Assembly (NCBI GenBank): GCA_902826615.1
Contig: CADEFN010000007.1
Coordinates: 1 to 64,000, forward strand
From: an uncultured Gemmatimonadota bacterium
Lineage (GTDB): Bacteria > Gemmatimonadota > Gemmatimonadetes > Gemmatimonadales > Gemmatimonadaceae
Direction: 5' to 3'
DNA: 64,000 bases
Position 1 is the first letter of the stretch. Every line of letters begins with the position of its first letter. Below are positions 9,500-21,952 of this stretch, piece after piece. The notes beneath the pieces were generated by a model. It saw only the letters and a program-made list of their open reading frames with translations. It was not told the origin of the DNA and did not search any database. The position numbers and the translations under genes are program-made.

Positions 9500-9984
9500 T
9501 GCTCTGCGACGAATGCCGGGAACATGATGCGAGTGTACACCTCACCAAGTTGGTCCGCGGTGAGGTGGCACAGGAGCATTTGTGTGCGCAGTGCGCTGCG
9601 GCGCGCGGAATCACCACCACGGTGACGACGCCGAAGAGCGTGCTGGGCGAGTTTCTGCATGCCGTGCAGCAGCAGGAGGTGACTGATGCGTCGGAGTCGA
9701 CGCGCTGCTCGTTCTGCAACATGACGCTGAAGGACTTCCGGACCAGTGGACGGCTGGGTTGCGCGCAGTGCTATACGGCGTTTGAAGGCCGACTGCGCGA
9801 GCTCCTGCTGCGGGTGCACAGGCATTCGCAACATCAGGGGCGGCGTTATATGCCCCCGGCGTCTCACATTCTCGAGCAGGCCACAACGGTGGGTGAGCTG
9901 CGCGACCGGTTGCAGCGCGCCATCTTCAACGAAGAGTTCGAGCTGGCCGCGTCGTTGCGCGACAAACTGAAGGATGTGGAGTGA
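9499..9984 (+). CDS. mcsA: McsA-like zinc-finger/UVR-motif protein, activator of McsB
   Basis: 161 residues. Four CxxC pairs (CDEC, CAQC, CSFC, CAQC) form two zinc-binding regions in the first ~95 residues, and a C-terminal UVR motif (LRDRLQRAIFNEEFELAASLRDKL) matches that of UvrB, UvrC and ClpC. In Bacillus, McsA activates the arginine kinase McsB. The fixed order mcsA-mcsB-clpC supports the assignment. The CtsR repressor that heads the Bacillus operon is absent here; the gene follows lolD instead. Confidence 0.9.
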   Translation: MLCDECREHDASVHLTKLVRGEVAQEHLCAQCAAARGITTTVTTPKSVLGEFLHAVQQQEVTDASESTRCSFCNMTLKDFRTSGRLGCAQCYTAFEGRLRELLLRVHRHSQHQGRRYMPPASHILEQATTVGELRDRLQRAIFNEEFELAASLRDKLKDVE

Positions 9985-11092
9985 TGTTCGACCTTTCTCT
10001 GCTTCCGGAAGGAGGGCTCAAGTGGCTCCATGGGACGGGTGACCACCGCGACGTGGTCCTGTCCACACGGATCCGCCTGGCGCGCAACATCGAGGGCATT
10101 GCCTTTCCCAGCCGGTCGCGGGAAGGGGAGCGGCTTCGGGTGCTGCAGCTCATGAAGGACGCCCAGCCGCATGTGGCGGGGCTGAAGGGCGCGGTGCTGT
10201 TACGAATGGATCAGCTGGAGCCTAACGATCGGCAGTTGTTGCATGAGCGGCATCTGGTGAGCAAGGAACTGGCGGGGCTCGAGGCGTCAGGCGTGCGTGG
10301 CGCGTCGGCCGTGCTGGTGGGCGAGTCGTCCGGGGTGATGATCAATGAAGAAGATCATCTGCGGCTGCAGGCGGTCCATGCGGGTCTTGCACCGCGCGAG
10401 GCCATCGACCAGCTGCTGGCGCTTGACCGGGAGATCGGTTCGCGCGTGCCCTATGCCTACCACGACGAGTTCGGCTTCCTGACATCCTGCCCGACCAACA
10501 CGGGCACCGGACTCCGGGTCTCGATGCTGATCCATTTGCCAGGACTGGTCCTTACAAAGGAAATCGGGAAGGTTTTGTCCGGTCTTCAGGCCATGGGGCT
10601 GACGTACCGGGGGTGGTATGGGGAGGGGAGCGAAGTGGTCGGCAATTTCTTCCAGTTCTCGAACCAGATGACACTGGGCCGGTCAGAAGAAGCCCTGGTC
10701 GACGAGTTGCAACGCGTCGTCCGCCACGTCATAGAGAGGGAGCATGAGGCCAGGCGCGTGTTGTGGCGCGACGCCGGGTATATTATCGAGGACAAGCTGT
10801 GGCGCGCGTACGGTACCCTGCGTTTTGCCCGCAGTCTCACGTTCGACGAGGCGATGAATTACCTCAGTGGGGTGCGGCTGGCGGTGGGTCTGCAACTGAT
10901 CACCGGGCTCAGTGTATCGACGCTCAACAAGCTCCTGATTTTCTGCCAGGGTGCGCACCTCTCGTACGCCGAGGGTCGCGTGCTGAAGGATCACGAGGCG
11001 AATATCGCGCGGGCGCGATATGTGCGTGAGGCGTTAGGTGCGGAGTCGCCGGAATTTACCGGGCATTCAGACGGGCCCCAGTCGAGGGATAC

Positions 11093-11096
<4 letters not shown>
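9984..11096 (+). CDS. mcsB: Protein-arginine kinase McsB
   Basis: 370 residues; phosphorylates arginine side chains and so marks proteins for ClpC-ClpP. The guanido-kinase fold is clear: STRIRLARN at ~27-35, the NEEDH loop at ~121-125, and the active-site cysteine in SCPTNTGTG (Cys169). A C-terminal pArg-receptor-like region follows. I chose ATG 9984 because AAGGA at 9970-9974 is well spaced from it; GTG 9981 is the alternative. The gene overlaps both neighbours (TGATG and ATGA). Confidence 0.93.
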
Positions 11097-13594
<2,498 letters not shown>

Positions 13595-13620
13595 CCCAAG
13601 CGGGGTTCAAGGTGACCAAA

Positions 13621-13657
13621 GGACCGGCTGGGTTCCCTGAACCCAGCCGGTCCTTTT
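13621..13657 (+). terminator. Intrinsic terminator after clpC
   Basis: GGACCGGCTGGGTT (13621-13634) pairs perfectly with AACCCAGCCGGTCC (13640-13653) around a 5-nt loop, followed by TTTT. It closes the prfB-to-clpC transcription unit. A TATATT hexamer at 13661-13666 just beyond might be a -10 box for bamA, but no good -35 is visible. Confidence 0.88.
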
Positions 13658-13674
13658 GTGTATATTCGGTGGCT

Positions 13675-16101
13675 ATGTTACGACGGCTCTTCGCATTTCT
13701 CGCTTTCCTCCCCGCGATCCATCCGGCGGCGGCACAGGACGTTTCCGCCCAAGGGCGGTGCGCCACGCCTGATTCCGTGGCTGTCCGCGGCAATAAGCGT
13801 GTCACCGAGCTCACGGTGCTCGCGGACGCCGGGGTCGTGGCCGGTACCCTTCTGAACTTCAAGGCGATCCAGCGCTCCCTTCGGGCTCTGTACGAGACCG
13901 GACAGTTCGAAAGTGTGCGGGTCGGCTGCGACCTCGACGATACGAACAACAAGGCGACGCTGGTGCTCGAGGTGAAGGAGCGCCCCATGCTCATGGAGGC
14001 GGACGTCACCGGGGTCAACCGCCTTTCGGCCGGAAGTGTGAAGGACCGAGTCGACCTCGTGTATTCGCGTCCGCTGGATCCGTCGGCAGTTGCCGGTGTG
14101 GTCACGCGCATTGACTCGCTCTACGAGCGCAACGGCTACTACCTGGCGCGTGTCTACGTCGACACGACCAAACTGGCCGACGACGCAGTGAAGCTGACCT
14201 TTCGCGTCGACGAGGGCCGTCGGTTGGCGGTGTCAGGCGTTCGTGTCATCGGCAACAAGAGTCTGAAGTCGGCCGAGGTTGCCGCTGCGATGAAGACGCG
14301 GCCAGAAGGATTCTGGTGGTTCCGCAAAGGCGAGTTTGACGACGACAACTACGCCGGTGACCTGTCCGAGCGGCTCCCGGCGCTGTACGCCAAGCAGGGC
14401 TTTATCGACTTCCGCGTCGCTGGCGACACGATGATCATCGACCGCGAGCGCGGGAAAGCGCTGCTCGAGGTCCGCGTTGAGGAAGGGCCGCGGTACAAGG
14501 TTGGCGACTTCGAGATCAACGGGAACCGGCACTTCTCCAGCGAAGACATTGCCCGCTTCTACCCATTCACCGACTACAGCCGACCCATGATGGCCCGGGT
14601 GACGGACTTCATCCGTCGCCGAAAGCCCACACCGACCGGTGTGTTCGATGCCGCCCGGTGGGAAGACGCCAAGAGCAAGATTTCTGGTGCGTACGCCACC
14701 GACGGCTACATCTACGCCAACGTGCGGCCCGTGGTGGACCGGCGGGTGGCTGATGACTCGTCTCGTTATGTCGATTTGCGCTGGGAGGTTGAAGAGCGCT
14801 CGCCCGCGATCATCAACCGGGTTGAGATATTCGGCAATGACTACACACAGGAACCCTGCATCCGGGATCAGCTCGTCATTCTCCCCGGGCAGGTGTTCAA
14901 TCAGGACGCGCTGATCCGCAGTTGGCAGAGCCTGGGGAACCTGGGTTTCTTCGAGACTCCCATTCCGCCCCCTGACACGCGTACGGCTAACGACGCCGGC
15001 GATGTGGATGTGATTTTCCGTCTCAAGGAGAAGCGCACCGGCAACATCAACTTCGGGGCGTCGATGGGGCAGGGTACCGGTGTCGGCGGGTTCATCGGTC
15101 TCGATCAGCCCAATCTCTTCGGCTCGTGCAAGCGCGGCTCACTGCAATGGCAGTTCGGCCGGTTCATCAATGACTTCCAGCTGAGCTATTCGGACCCGCG
15201 CATCAAGCAGTCGTTCATCTCCGGGACCGTCTCGCTCTATCGGTCGCAGGCGCGGTACTTCATCGCCGATCTCGGCCGGTCGCTGCGGACCGGTGGCAAT
15301 CTCCAGATCGGCGTGCCGATGCCGCGTGATCGTTGGTCACGTGTGTTCTTCTCCTATGGTGCGGAGAACGTGCAGTTTGGTACGGGAGGTTTGCTCGGCG
15401 ATGTGCGCGGTGAGTTCGGCAATTCATCGTTCCGCTCCACGTTAGGCGCGCAGCTCACACGCGACACCCGGATTGACATGCCATTCCCGACTGCGGGGTC
15501 GCAATACTCGGTGTCGGCCAACTTCAATGGCGGCTTGCTGGGCGGAACATCGACCTTCTCCCGGTTTACCGCCGACGCGTCAGCGTACGCACCGCTGGCA
15601 CAGTTTGGTGGCGGTGGACCGGGCTCTCAGCCGATGAAACTGCTCGTGGGGTTGAGTATGAAGTCGGGGATGGTGTCTGGTGATACCGGACCTTTCTTCT
15701 TCTCCCAGGAGTTTGCACTGGGTGGCGTGCAGTTCGGGGAACGCCTCCGCGGTTACGATGAGTTCTCCATTTCGCCGAACGGCTTTATTACGGGGACCAC
15801 GACGTTCAACGCGCAGCGTGGTTCTTTCGGAAAGGCGTTCTTGACGACAACGGCTGAAGTGGGTTTGCGCCTCAACCAGGCGTTGTACCTTGCGGCATTC
15901 TACGATGCAGGCAATGTGTGGCGGGCCCCCCGGGACTTCGATCCGACGCGGTTGTTCCGGGGGTCGGGCATCAGTGTGTCAACGGTGACACCACTGGGTC
16001 CGTTAGGGCTGGACTACGCGTACGGGTTTGACCGGCTGGATGCGCAAGGGCGCCAACGGCCGAAATGGCAGCTGCACTTCCGACTTGGACAGTTGTTCTA
16101 G
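13675..16101 (+). CDS. bamA: Outer-membrane protein assembly factor BamA
   Basis: 808 residues. A signal peptide (MLRRLFAFLAFLPAIHPAAAQ) is followed by about five POTRA domains (~25-430; for example VAVRGNKRVTELTVLADAGVVAGT) and a C-terminal Omp85 barrel ending in WQLHFRLGQLF. BamA inserts barrel proteins into the outer membrane. ATG 13675 gives the clean signal peptide; an upstream in-frame GTG at 13612 would place the start before the clpC terminator hairpin and is rejected. It heads the skp-lpx block, an arrangement also seen in E. coli (bamA-skp-lpxD-fabZ-lpxA-lpxB). Confidence 0.94.
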   Translation: MLRRLFAFLAFLPAIHPAAAQDVSAQGRCATPDSVAVRGNKRVTELTVLADAGVVAGTLLNFKAIQRSLRALYETGQFESVRVGCDLDDTNNKATLVLEVKERPMLMEADVTGVNRLSAGSVKDRVDLVYSRPLDPSAVAGVVTRIDSLYERNGYYLARVYVDTTKLADDAVKLTFRVDEGRRLAVSGVRVIGNKSLKSAEVAAAMKTRPEGFWWFRKGEFDDDNYAGDLSERLPALYAKQGFIDFRVAGDTMIIDRERGKALLEVRVEEGPRYKVGDFEINGNRHFSSEDIARFYPFTDYSRPMMARVTDFIRRRKPTPTGVFDAARWEDAKSKISGAYATDGYIYANVRPVVDRRVADDSSRYVDLRWEVEERSPAIINRVEIFGNDYTQEPCIRDQLVILPGQVFNQDALIRSWQSLGNLGFFETPIPPPDTRTANDAGDVDVIFRLKEKRTGNINFGASMGQGTGVGGFIGLDQPNLFGSCKRGSLQWQFGRFINDFQLSYSDPRIKQSFISGTVSLYRSQARYFIADLGRSLRTGGNLQIGVPMPRDRWSRVFFSYGAENVQFGTGGLLGDVRGEFGNSSFRSTLGAQLTRDTRIDMPFPTAGSQYSVSANFNGGLLGGTSTFSRFTADASAYAPLAQFGGGGPGSQPMKLLVGLSMKSGMVSGDTGPFFFSQEFALGGVQFGERLRGYDEFSISPNGFITGTTTFNAQRGSFGKAFLTTTAEVGLRLNQALYLAAFYDAGNVWRAPRDFDPTRLFRGSGISVSTVTPLGPLGLDYAYGFDRLDAQGRQRPKWQLHFRLGQLF

Positions 16102-16120
16102 CCCCCCAGGAGATATTGCA

Positions 16121-16729
16121 ATGAACGTGACTCGTTGGATCCTCGCCGGCGCGGTTGCAGGTGTATCGCTGACCGCGCAGCGCGCTGAGGCCCAGGCGCA
16201 AAAGTTTGCTTACGTTGACTCGCGCGCGATTGTCGAGCGTGCACCGGGCGCAATTGCGGCACAGGCCGCGTTGCAGAAGGAGCAGGAGGTGCTGCAGGCA
16301 CGTGTCAAAGTCTGGCAGGACTCCCTGCAGGCGATGATCACGGCCTATCAGAACGCAGAGAAGACGCTCACCGAGGCGCAGAAGCAGACCCGTCAACGCG
16401 CCATCCAGGATCGCCAGGCCGACTACGCCAAGCGGGCCGAGGAGCTCGATCAGCAGATGCAGGTGCGCCAGCAGGAGCTGTCGCAGCCGGTCATGGCCCA
16501 GATCAAGGAAACGCTCGAGGATGTCCGGAAAGAAGACGGCTACACCTTCATCTTTGACATTGCCAGCAATGGCGTGATTGTCGCCGTGGACAAGAACCTC
16601 GATCTCACGGACAAGGTGGTTGGTCGCCTCAAGCCGATTCCGGTGGCCACCAAGGCTGATTCGGCCAAGTCGCCGTTAGGCGCCAAGCCCGCGCCCGCTG
16701 GCGTGACCAAGAAGCCGCCGACGCAGTGA
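16121..16729 (+). CDS. skp: OmpH/Skp-family periplasmic chaperone
   Basis: 202 residues with a signal peptide ending near AEAQAQ, then [16 protein letters not shown], a long coiled coil rich in Gln/Lys/Glu (~50-125), and a closing strand region ([19 protein letters not shown]). Skp trimers carry unfolded outer-membrane proteins to BamA. AGGAGA at 16108-16113 serves the ATG. Compared with E. coli Skp (~161 aa) it has an extra Pro/Lys-rich tail. The order bamA-skp-lpxD is conserved in many diderms. Confidence 0.88.
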   Translation: MNVTRWILAGAVAGVSLTAQRAEAQAQKFAYVDSRAIVERAPGAIAAQAALQKEQEVLQARVKVWQDSLQAMITAYQNAEKTLTEAQKQTRQRAIQDRQADYAKRAEELDQQMQVRQQELSQPVMAQIKETLEDVRKEDGYTFIFDIASNGVIVAVDKNLDLTDKVVGRLKPIPVATKADSAKSPLGAKPAPAGVTKKPPTQ

Positions 16730-16770
16730 TCGACGCCCGGTCCGCCGGGACATCTGCGAGCGGTGAGGGT

Positions 16771-17799
16771 ATGGCGTTGAGCCACGCTCTCACCGCTCGA
16801 CGCATTGCCGAGCTGGTTGGTGGCGAGTTGCACGGCGATGGCGACGTGCAGGTGCGGCGTGTTGCCCCGATCGAACGCGCCACCACCGATGCGGTGACCT
16901 TTCTGGGCAGTGCGCGATATGCGGCTTTCCTGGGGGAGTGTGAAGCCGGCGTCGTGCTGGTTTCACCGGAGCTGGCAGAGACTCCTGGCCGGCCGGCGGC
17001 GCGCGTGGTGATTCGCAATCCCCAGGAGGGGATTCTGGCGCTGCTTCCTCACTTTCATGCTCCCGCGCCTCGACGACCGGGGGTCGATGCCACTGCTCGC
17101 ATCGGACGCGGGGCGGAGCTCGGCGAAGGAGTGGAGATTGGCCCGTACGTCGTGATCGGTGCGGGGGCTCGGATCGGCGATGGCAGCAGGCTTGGCGCCC
17201 ATGTGGTCGTTGGTGATGGGGTGGAGATCGGGGATCACTGCACGATCATGCCCCATGTCACCTTGTATGGCGGAACCTCGTTAGGCGCGCGGGTCATCGT
17301 GCACGCCGGTGCGCGCATCGGGAGTGACGGCTTCGGCTATGTCTTTTCGGCGGGCGCCCACCAGAAAATTCCGCATGTCGGTCGCTGCATTATCGAAGCG
17401 GACGTGGAGATCGGCGCCAACAGCACCATCGATCGTGGGTCGATCGATGACACCGTTGTCGGGGCAGGCACCAAGATCGACAACCTTGTCCAGATCGCGC
17501 ACAACGTGCGTATCGGCAAGCTGTGTCTGATCATGGCGCAGGTCGGCATTGCGGGGTCGGTTCGGATCGGAGATGGGTGTGTGCTGGCGGGACAAGTGGG
17601 CGTCTCGGGCCATCACACCATCGGTGACGGAGCCAGGTTGGCTGCGCAGGCCGGTGTGTTCGGCGATGTGCCTGCGGGTGAGACCTGGTCCGGATATCCA
17701 GCGCGACCCCATCGCGAGGCGTTGCGATCTCAGGCGACCCTCTTCAAGCTTTCCGGAATGATCAGGCGTATCGAGAAACTGCTGGGAGACCGAGAGTGA
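16771..17799 (+). CDS. lpxD: UDP-3-O-(3-hydroxyacyl)glucosamine N-acyltransferase
   Basis: 342 residues from ATG 16771; adds the second hydroxyacyl chain in lipid A synthesis. An N-terminal uridine-binding domain ([20 protein letters not shown]) precedes a left-handed beta-helix of hexapeptide repeats ([30 protein letters not shown]...). The His-containing catalytic segment is [15 protein letters not shown] at 16726 overlaps the skp stop and would add 15 residues; the shorter start fits the family length (~341) better. The stop overlaps the lpxC/fabZ start. Confidence 0.93.
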   Translation: MALSHALTARRIAELVGGELHGDGDVQVRRVAPIERATTDAVTFLGSARYAAFLGECEAGVVLVSPELAETPGRPAARVVIRNPQEGILALLPHFHAPAPRRPGVDATARIGRGAELGEGVEIGPYVVIGAGARIGDGSRLGAHVVVGDGVEIGDHCTIMPHVTLYGGTSLGARVIVHAGARIGSDGFGYVFSAGAHQKIPHVGRCIIEADVEIGANSTIDRGSIDDTVVGAGTKIDNLVQIAHNVRIGKLCLIMAQVGIAGSVRIGDGCVLAGQVGVSGHHTIGDGARLAAQAGVFGDVPAGETWSGYPARPHREALRSQATLFKLSGMIRRIEKLLGDRE

Positions 17800-19067
17800 C
17801 GGGCCGGCGCACCATAACGCGCGAAGCCGTCCTGGAGGGTACGGGGTTACACCTGGGGATTCCTTGTCGGCTGACCTTTCGACCCGGCCCCTGTCGGTCT
17901 GGCGTTCGTTTCGTCCGTGATGACCGCCCGGGTTCTGAGCCGATTCCCGCCAGTGTCACGGTGGCGGTGGAGAGCGAGCGTCGCACCCAGCTGGGTGACG
18001 GCGACAACGCGCTGCACACGGTGGAACATGTGCTGGCCGCGGTCGTTGCCGCACAGATGGACGACCTGGAGATCGGGCTTGATGGGCCGGAGCCGCCGAT
18101 CATGGATGGCAGCGCCGGCCCCTTTCTTCGCGCGCTCCTCGGCGCCGGGGTGCGCACCAACGGAGGAATGCCGGATACACTGGTGATCCGGGAGCCCTTC
18201 CGTATGGACGACGGGGAGTCCTGGTACGAGGCGTATCCCGCGAGTGGTCTGACGGTGGGGGTCACGATATCGTTCGATCATCCCCTGGTGGGTCGTCAGA
18301 GCGGTACGTGGCGTGTGACGACGGAGGAATTCACACGGGAACTGGCCGACGCCAGAACGTTCGGCTTCGCCGCCGAGGTGGACCTGTTGCGGAGCCGCGG
18401 GCTCATCCGGGGCGGGAACACCGGGAACGCCGTCGTGCTGGACGAGGTTGGGGTGGTGGAAAACGAACTCCGCTGGCCTGACGAGTTTGTGCGGCACAAG
18501 GCCCTGGATTGTATTGGCGACCTCGCCCTGGCAGGTCGCCGGGTGCAGGGTCGGATCATGACATACCGCCCGAGTCATGCGGGCACCGTTCGCTTCGTTC
18601 GGGAGTTGACCAAACGCGCGCAGAAGGAGACGCACGTGATCGGCATCGAGGAAATCATGAAGGTGCTACCGCACCGGTACCCCTTTCTGCTCGTGGACAA
18701 GGCCATCGAGTACGAAGAAGGGAAGCGGGTGGTCGGCATCAAGAACGTCACCATCAATGAGCCCTTCTTTCAGGGCCATTTCCCGGGGCATCCAATCATG
18801 CCCGGGGTCCTCATCATCGAGGCCATGGCGCAGGTCGGCGGCATTCTGCTGATGGGCACCGTGCCTGATCCATCGAGCAAGGTGGTGTATTTCACTTCGC
18901 TCGATAACGTGCGCTGGCGCAAACCCGTGAAACCGGGTGATCAGCTGCGATTCGAACTCGAGGTGGTGCAGATCCGCGGGCCGGTGTGCCGCATGAAGGG
19001 GGTCGCCAAGGTCGATGGCAGTCTGGTGGCCGAAGCCGAAATGTCCGCCATGCTGCGCGATAAATGA
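17796..19067 (+). CDS. lpxC/fabZ: Fusion of LpxC deacetylase and FabZ dehydratase
   Basis: 423 residues with two enzymes in one chain. Residues 1-~280 are LpxC, the zinc deacetylase that commits UDP-sugar to lipid A. Zinc ligands lie in HTVEHVLA (~73-80) and HKALDCIGD (~234-242), and IMDGSAGPF is present. Residues ~283-423 are FabZ, with the active-site His in [11 protein letters not shown] and the Glu in [11 protein letters not shown]. FabZ makes the unsaturated acyl-ACP used in fatty acid elongation and competes for hydroxyacyl-ACP, so the fusion ties the two activities one to one. The same fusion is known from Bacteroidetes and Chlorobi. Start is GTG 17796, overlapping lpxD. Confidence 0.93.
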   Translation: MTGRRTITREAVLEGTGLHLGIPCRLTFRPGPCRSGVRFVRDDRPGSEPIPASVTVAVESERRTQLGDGDNALHTVEHVLAAVVAAQMDDLEIGLDGPEPPIMDGSAGPFLRALLGAGVRTNGGMPDTLVIREPFRMDDGESWYEAYPASGLTVGVTISFDHPLVGRQSGTWRVTTEEFTRELADARTFGFAAEVDLLRSRGLIRGGNTGNAVVLDEVGVVENELRWPDEFVRHKALDCIGDLALAGRRVQGRIMTYRPSHAGTVRFVRELTKRAQKETHVIGIEEIMKVLPHRYPFLLVDKAIEYEEGKRVVGIKNVTINEPFFQGHFPGHPIMPGVLIIEAMAQVGGILLMGTVPDPSSKVVYFTSLDNVRWRKPVKPGDQLRFELEVVQIRGPVCRMKGVAKVDGSLVAEAEMSAMLRDK

Positions 19068-19843
19068 CCGGTACCGTCATTCATCCCACTGCGGTCGTTT
19101 CGCCGAGCGCCGAGATCGGTGCCGGCGTTCAGATCGGCCCTTTTGCGATTGTCGGAGACAACGTCACCATTGGTGACGGGGGCGTGATCGAGGCGCGGGC
19201 CACGCTGGAGCGCAACGTGCGTTTGGCCGCGAACGTGACCATCGGAAGCGGAACCATCATCGGTGGCGATCCTCAGGATCTCAAGTTCAAGGGTGAGGAG
19301 ACCTGGGTCGAAATCGGGGAGGGGACGCGTATCCGCGAGTACAGCACCATCAATCGCGGCACGGCCCAATCGTGGAAAACATCCGTGGGGAAAGGGTGTT
19401 TCCTGATGTCCTACGTACATCTCGCGCACGATTGCCATATCGGCGATGGCGTGATCATCTCCAATGGTACGCAGCTGGCCGGGCACGTGACCATCGAGGA
19501 CCGCGCCATTCTGTCGGGGCTGGTCGCCGTGCACCAGTTTGCGAAGATCGGGCGGCATGCCTTTGTCGGCGGGTGCTCGCGTGTTGCCAAGGACGTGCCG
19601 CCCTTCATCAAGGCGGTAGGCAATCCGGTCAAGCTTTACGGACTCAACAGCGTCGGTCTGCAGCGAAGCGGATTTCCGGATGACACCATTCGTGAACTCA
19701 AGCGTGCGTATCGGCTCTTCTTCCGGTCCGAGCTCAATGTGTCGCAGGCCATGACGCGTGCGCGCGCGGAGCTGCAGCAACTCGATGAAATCGAACATTT
19801 CCTGAGTTTTCTGGAGGCCTCCGAACGGGGGACCGCGATTTGA
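19064..19843 (+). CDS. lpxA: UDP-N-acetylglucosamine acyltransferase
   Basis: 259 residues; first acylation of lipid A synthesis. Hexapeptide-repeat beta-helix (SAEIGAGVQIGPFAIVGDNVTIG), GGDPQDLKF, the catalytic His in VHLAHDCHIGD, and a helical C terminus with GLQRSGFP. Length is that of the family. ATG 19064 overlaps the upstream stop. The following gene is gnnA-like, so the true substrate may be UDP-GlcNAc or its 3-amino analogue (see findings). Confidence 0.94.
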   Translation: MTGTVIHPTAVVSPSAEIGAGVQIGPFAIVGDNVTIGDGGVIEARATLERNVRLAANVTIGSGTIIGGDPQDLKFKGEETWVEIGEGTRIREYSTINRGTAQSWKTSVGKGCFLMSYVHLAHDCHIGDGVIISNGTQLAGHVTIEDRAILSGLVAVHQFAKIGRHAFVGGCSRVAKDVPPFIKAVGNPVKLYGLNSVGLQRSGFPDDTIRELKRAYRLFFRSELNVSQAMTRARAELQQLDEIEHFLSFLEASERGTAI

Positions 19844-20847
19844 GCAGCGCGCCCCTTCGGCTTGGGGTGATTGGCGCGGGGGCACTCGGCTTTCACCACG
19901 TGCGGATCCTGCGTGAGCTTCCCGACGCGACACTGGTCGGGTTCTCCGATACTCGACCTGACCGGGCCGCACAGGTGGCAGGTGAGCTGGGCGTGCAGGC
20001 CTGGACCGATCCCGATGCGCTCATGGCGGCGTGTGATGCGCTGTCGATAGTTGTGCCGACGCCGGCGCACTACGAGGTTGCTTGTCGCGCGCTGGCCATG
20101 GGCAAACATGTCCTCATCGAAAAGCCGCTGACGACAACGATCGCACAAGCCGATGAATTGCTCGCGCTTGCCGAGCGGCATGGAGCGCTGATCCAGACCG
20201 GGCATGTCGAACGCTTCAACCGGGCGATTCGTGCGGCGCTCCCGTATGTGGAGGAGCCCCGATTCATCGAAAGCGATCGGCTGGCGCCGTTCAATCCGCG
20301 TGGGTCCGATGTGGCCGTTGTGCTGGACCTGATGATCCACGACATCGACCTCCTTCTGACGTTGGTACGGAGCAGCGTCCAGGACGTCGCGGCGGCCGGT
20401 ATCGCGGTACTCACGCCATTCGTGGATATCGCCAATGCGCGACTGACGTTTGGCAGTGGCGCGGTGGCGAACATCACGGCCAGTCGTGTGTCGCGCGACC
20501 GCACGCGCAAGTTGCGGATCTTTCAGCGGTCCGGCTATCTGTCACTGGACCTCGCAACCGGAGAGGGGGAGTTCTATCGGCTGAGGCAAGGCGTGGATCT
20601 CGCCGCGTTGGCGTCGGCACCGCAGAGCCTCGAGGCGTTCGTGGAGCGGGTTCCGCTTGTGGCGCCGGAGGGAGAGCCGCTGCGGCTCGAGCTGCAGAGT
20701 TTCCTTGACGCGCTGCGGGGCCGCTCTCCCGTCACTGTGACGGGGCGGGATGGCCGCGATGCTCTTGCTGTTGCCCTGCGCATTCTCACCGAGATCGAAC
20801 GCTCGGCGCCATCGCTGGCTGCCGGGGTGGGCGTGCCTCGTGCCTGA
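19840..20847 (+). CDS. Gfo/Idh/MocA oxidoreductase, GnnA-like
   Basis: 335 residues from TTG 19840 (overlapping the lpxA stop). A Rossmann NAD(P)-binding start (LRLGVIGAGALGFHHVRIL) is followed by the family signature EKPLTTT near residues 93-99 and a C-terminal GFO domain with MIHDIDLLLTL. Between lpxA and lpxB the best-known member of this family is GnnA, which oxidises UDP-GlcNAc at C3 so that GnnB can aminate it, giving an amide-linked acyl chain on lipid A. No gnnB aminotransferase lies in the window, so the role is inferred only from family and position. Confidence 0.78.
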   Translation: MSSAPLRLGVIGAGALGFHHVRILRELPDATLVGFSDTRPDRAAQVAGELGVQAWTDPDALMAACDALSIVVPTPAHYEVACRALAMGKHVLIEKPLTTTIAQADELLALAERHGALIQTGHVERFNRAIRAALPYVEEPRFIESDRLAPFNPRGSDVAVVLDLMIHDIDLLLTLVRSSVQDVAAAGIAVLTPFVDIANARLTFGSGAVANITASRVSRDRTRKLRIFQRSGYLSLDLATGEGEFYRLRQGVDLAALASAPQSLEAFVERVPLVAPEGEPLRLELQSFLDALRGRSPVTVTGRDGRDALAVALRILTEIERSAPSLAAGVGVPRA

Positions 20848-21952
20848 GGTGCTGGTTATCGCCGGCGAGGCGTCCGGCGATCTGCATGGGGCGGGGCTGG
20901 TCAACGCGTTAGGCGCGCTGCGCCCGGAGTGGCGCTTTGCCGGCCTTGGTGGGGTGTGCATGCGGGATGCCCGCGTGACCCTGCTGGAGGACGCGGAGCA
21001 CCTCGCCGTAATGGGATTTGTTGAAGTGTTGCGTCAGGTGCCGCAGCACTACCTGCTGCTGCGTCAGCTGGAGCGACGCATGGCGGGTGGCGAGGTGAAA
21101 CTGGTGGTGGTGATCGACTATCCCGGCTTCAACATGCGCGTGGCTGCAGCGGCGCAGCGTCATGGTGTGCCGGTGCTGTACTACATCACACCGCAGGTAT
21201 GGGCCTGGGGTGCGGGTCGGCTTCCGCGACTCAAGCGGCTCATCACGCGCGCGGCGTGTATTCTGCCGTTCGAAGCTCCGCTGCTGCGCGAGCATGGTAT
21301 CGATGCCACTTTTGTAGGGCATCCTCTGCTCGACCGGGCGCTCAATCTGCCGGCCCGTGATGAGGCCCGTGCGTCGTTAGGTGTGGCCGCCGATACGCCA
21401 TTGCTCGTGCTCTTTCCCGGGAGCCGGACACAGGAGATTCGACGTCACCTGGAGGTGTTCGCCGAAACGGGGCGCCGACTGCAGGCCCGTGTCCCTTCAC
21501 TGGAAGTGCGCGTGGCCGTGGCGCCGACCATCCGCCTTGACGCGTCGTCGGTGCCATTCCCGCTGGTCCATGGGGCGTCGTTCGCGCTGCTGCGCGCAGC
21601 CGATGCGGCGTTGTGTAAAAGTGGCACGACGACCCTCGAAGCGGCCGTCGCGGGGTGCCCGCATATCGTCGCTTACCGGACGAGTGGGTGGACATACGCC
21701 ATCGCGCGCCGTCTGGTGACCATTCCACGGATCGGACTGGTGAATGTGGTGGCGGGGGCCGAAGTCGCGCCGGAGTTCGTCCAGGAGCGTGCCGTCCCCG
21801 ATCTCATGGTCCCGGCGTTGGAGCCGCTGCTTGATCGTTCATCGCCCCAGCGCGCCAGGATGGTGACGGCGTTAGGCGAGGTTCGCGAGCAGCTCGGGAG
21901 CCCCGGAGCCGCGCAGCGCACCGCCGAGATTGCGTCGGCAATGGTGGTGTGA
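20840..21952 (+). CDS. lpxB: Lipid-A-disaccharide synthase
   Basis: 370 residues from GTG 20840 (8-bp overlap with the upstream gene). Joins UDP-diacyl-glucosamine and lipid X into the lipid A disaccharide. The start VLVIAGEASGDLHGAGL, the segment YYITPQVWAWG and the C-terminal CKSGTTTLEAAV are LpxB hallmarks (GT19). Longer in-frame starts lie inside the gnnA-like gene and are not supported. Confidence 0.94.
   Translation: MPEVLVIAGEASGDLHGAGLVNALGALRPEWRFAGLGGVCMRDARVTLLEDAEHLAVMGFVEVLRQVPQHYLLLRQLERRMAGGEVKLVVVIDYPGFNMRVAAAAQRHGVPVLYYITPQVWAWGAGRLPRLKRLITRAACILPFEAPLLREHGIDATFVGHPLLDRALNLPARDEARASLGVAADTPLLVLFPGSRTQEIRRHLEVFAETGRRLQARVPSLEVRVAVAPTIRLDASSVPFPLVHGASFALLRAADAALCKSGTTTLEAAVAGCPHIVAYRTSGWTYAIARRLVTIPRIGLVNVVAGAEVAPEFVQERAVPDLMVPALEPLLDRSSPQRARMVTALGEVREQLGSPGAAQRTAEIASAMVV

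Noticed and set aside
13638-13666. Promoter for bamA with TATATT as -10
   Set aside because: The matching -35 position lies in the terminator stem and reads TGAACC; the start site would leave almost no leader. Too weak to list.
13612-13674. Upstream GTG start for bamA
   Set aside because: It would translate through the clpC terminator hairpin; ATG 13675 gives a standard signal peptide.
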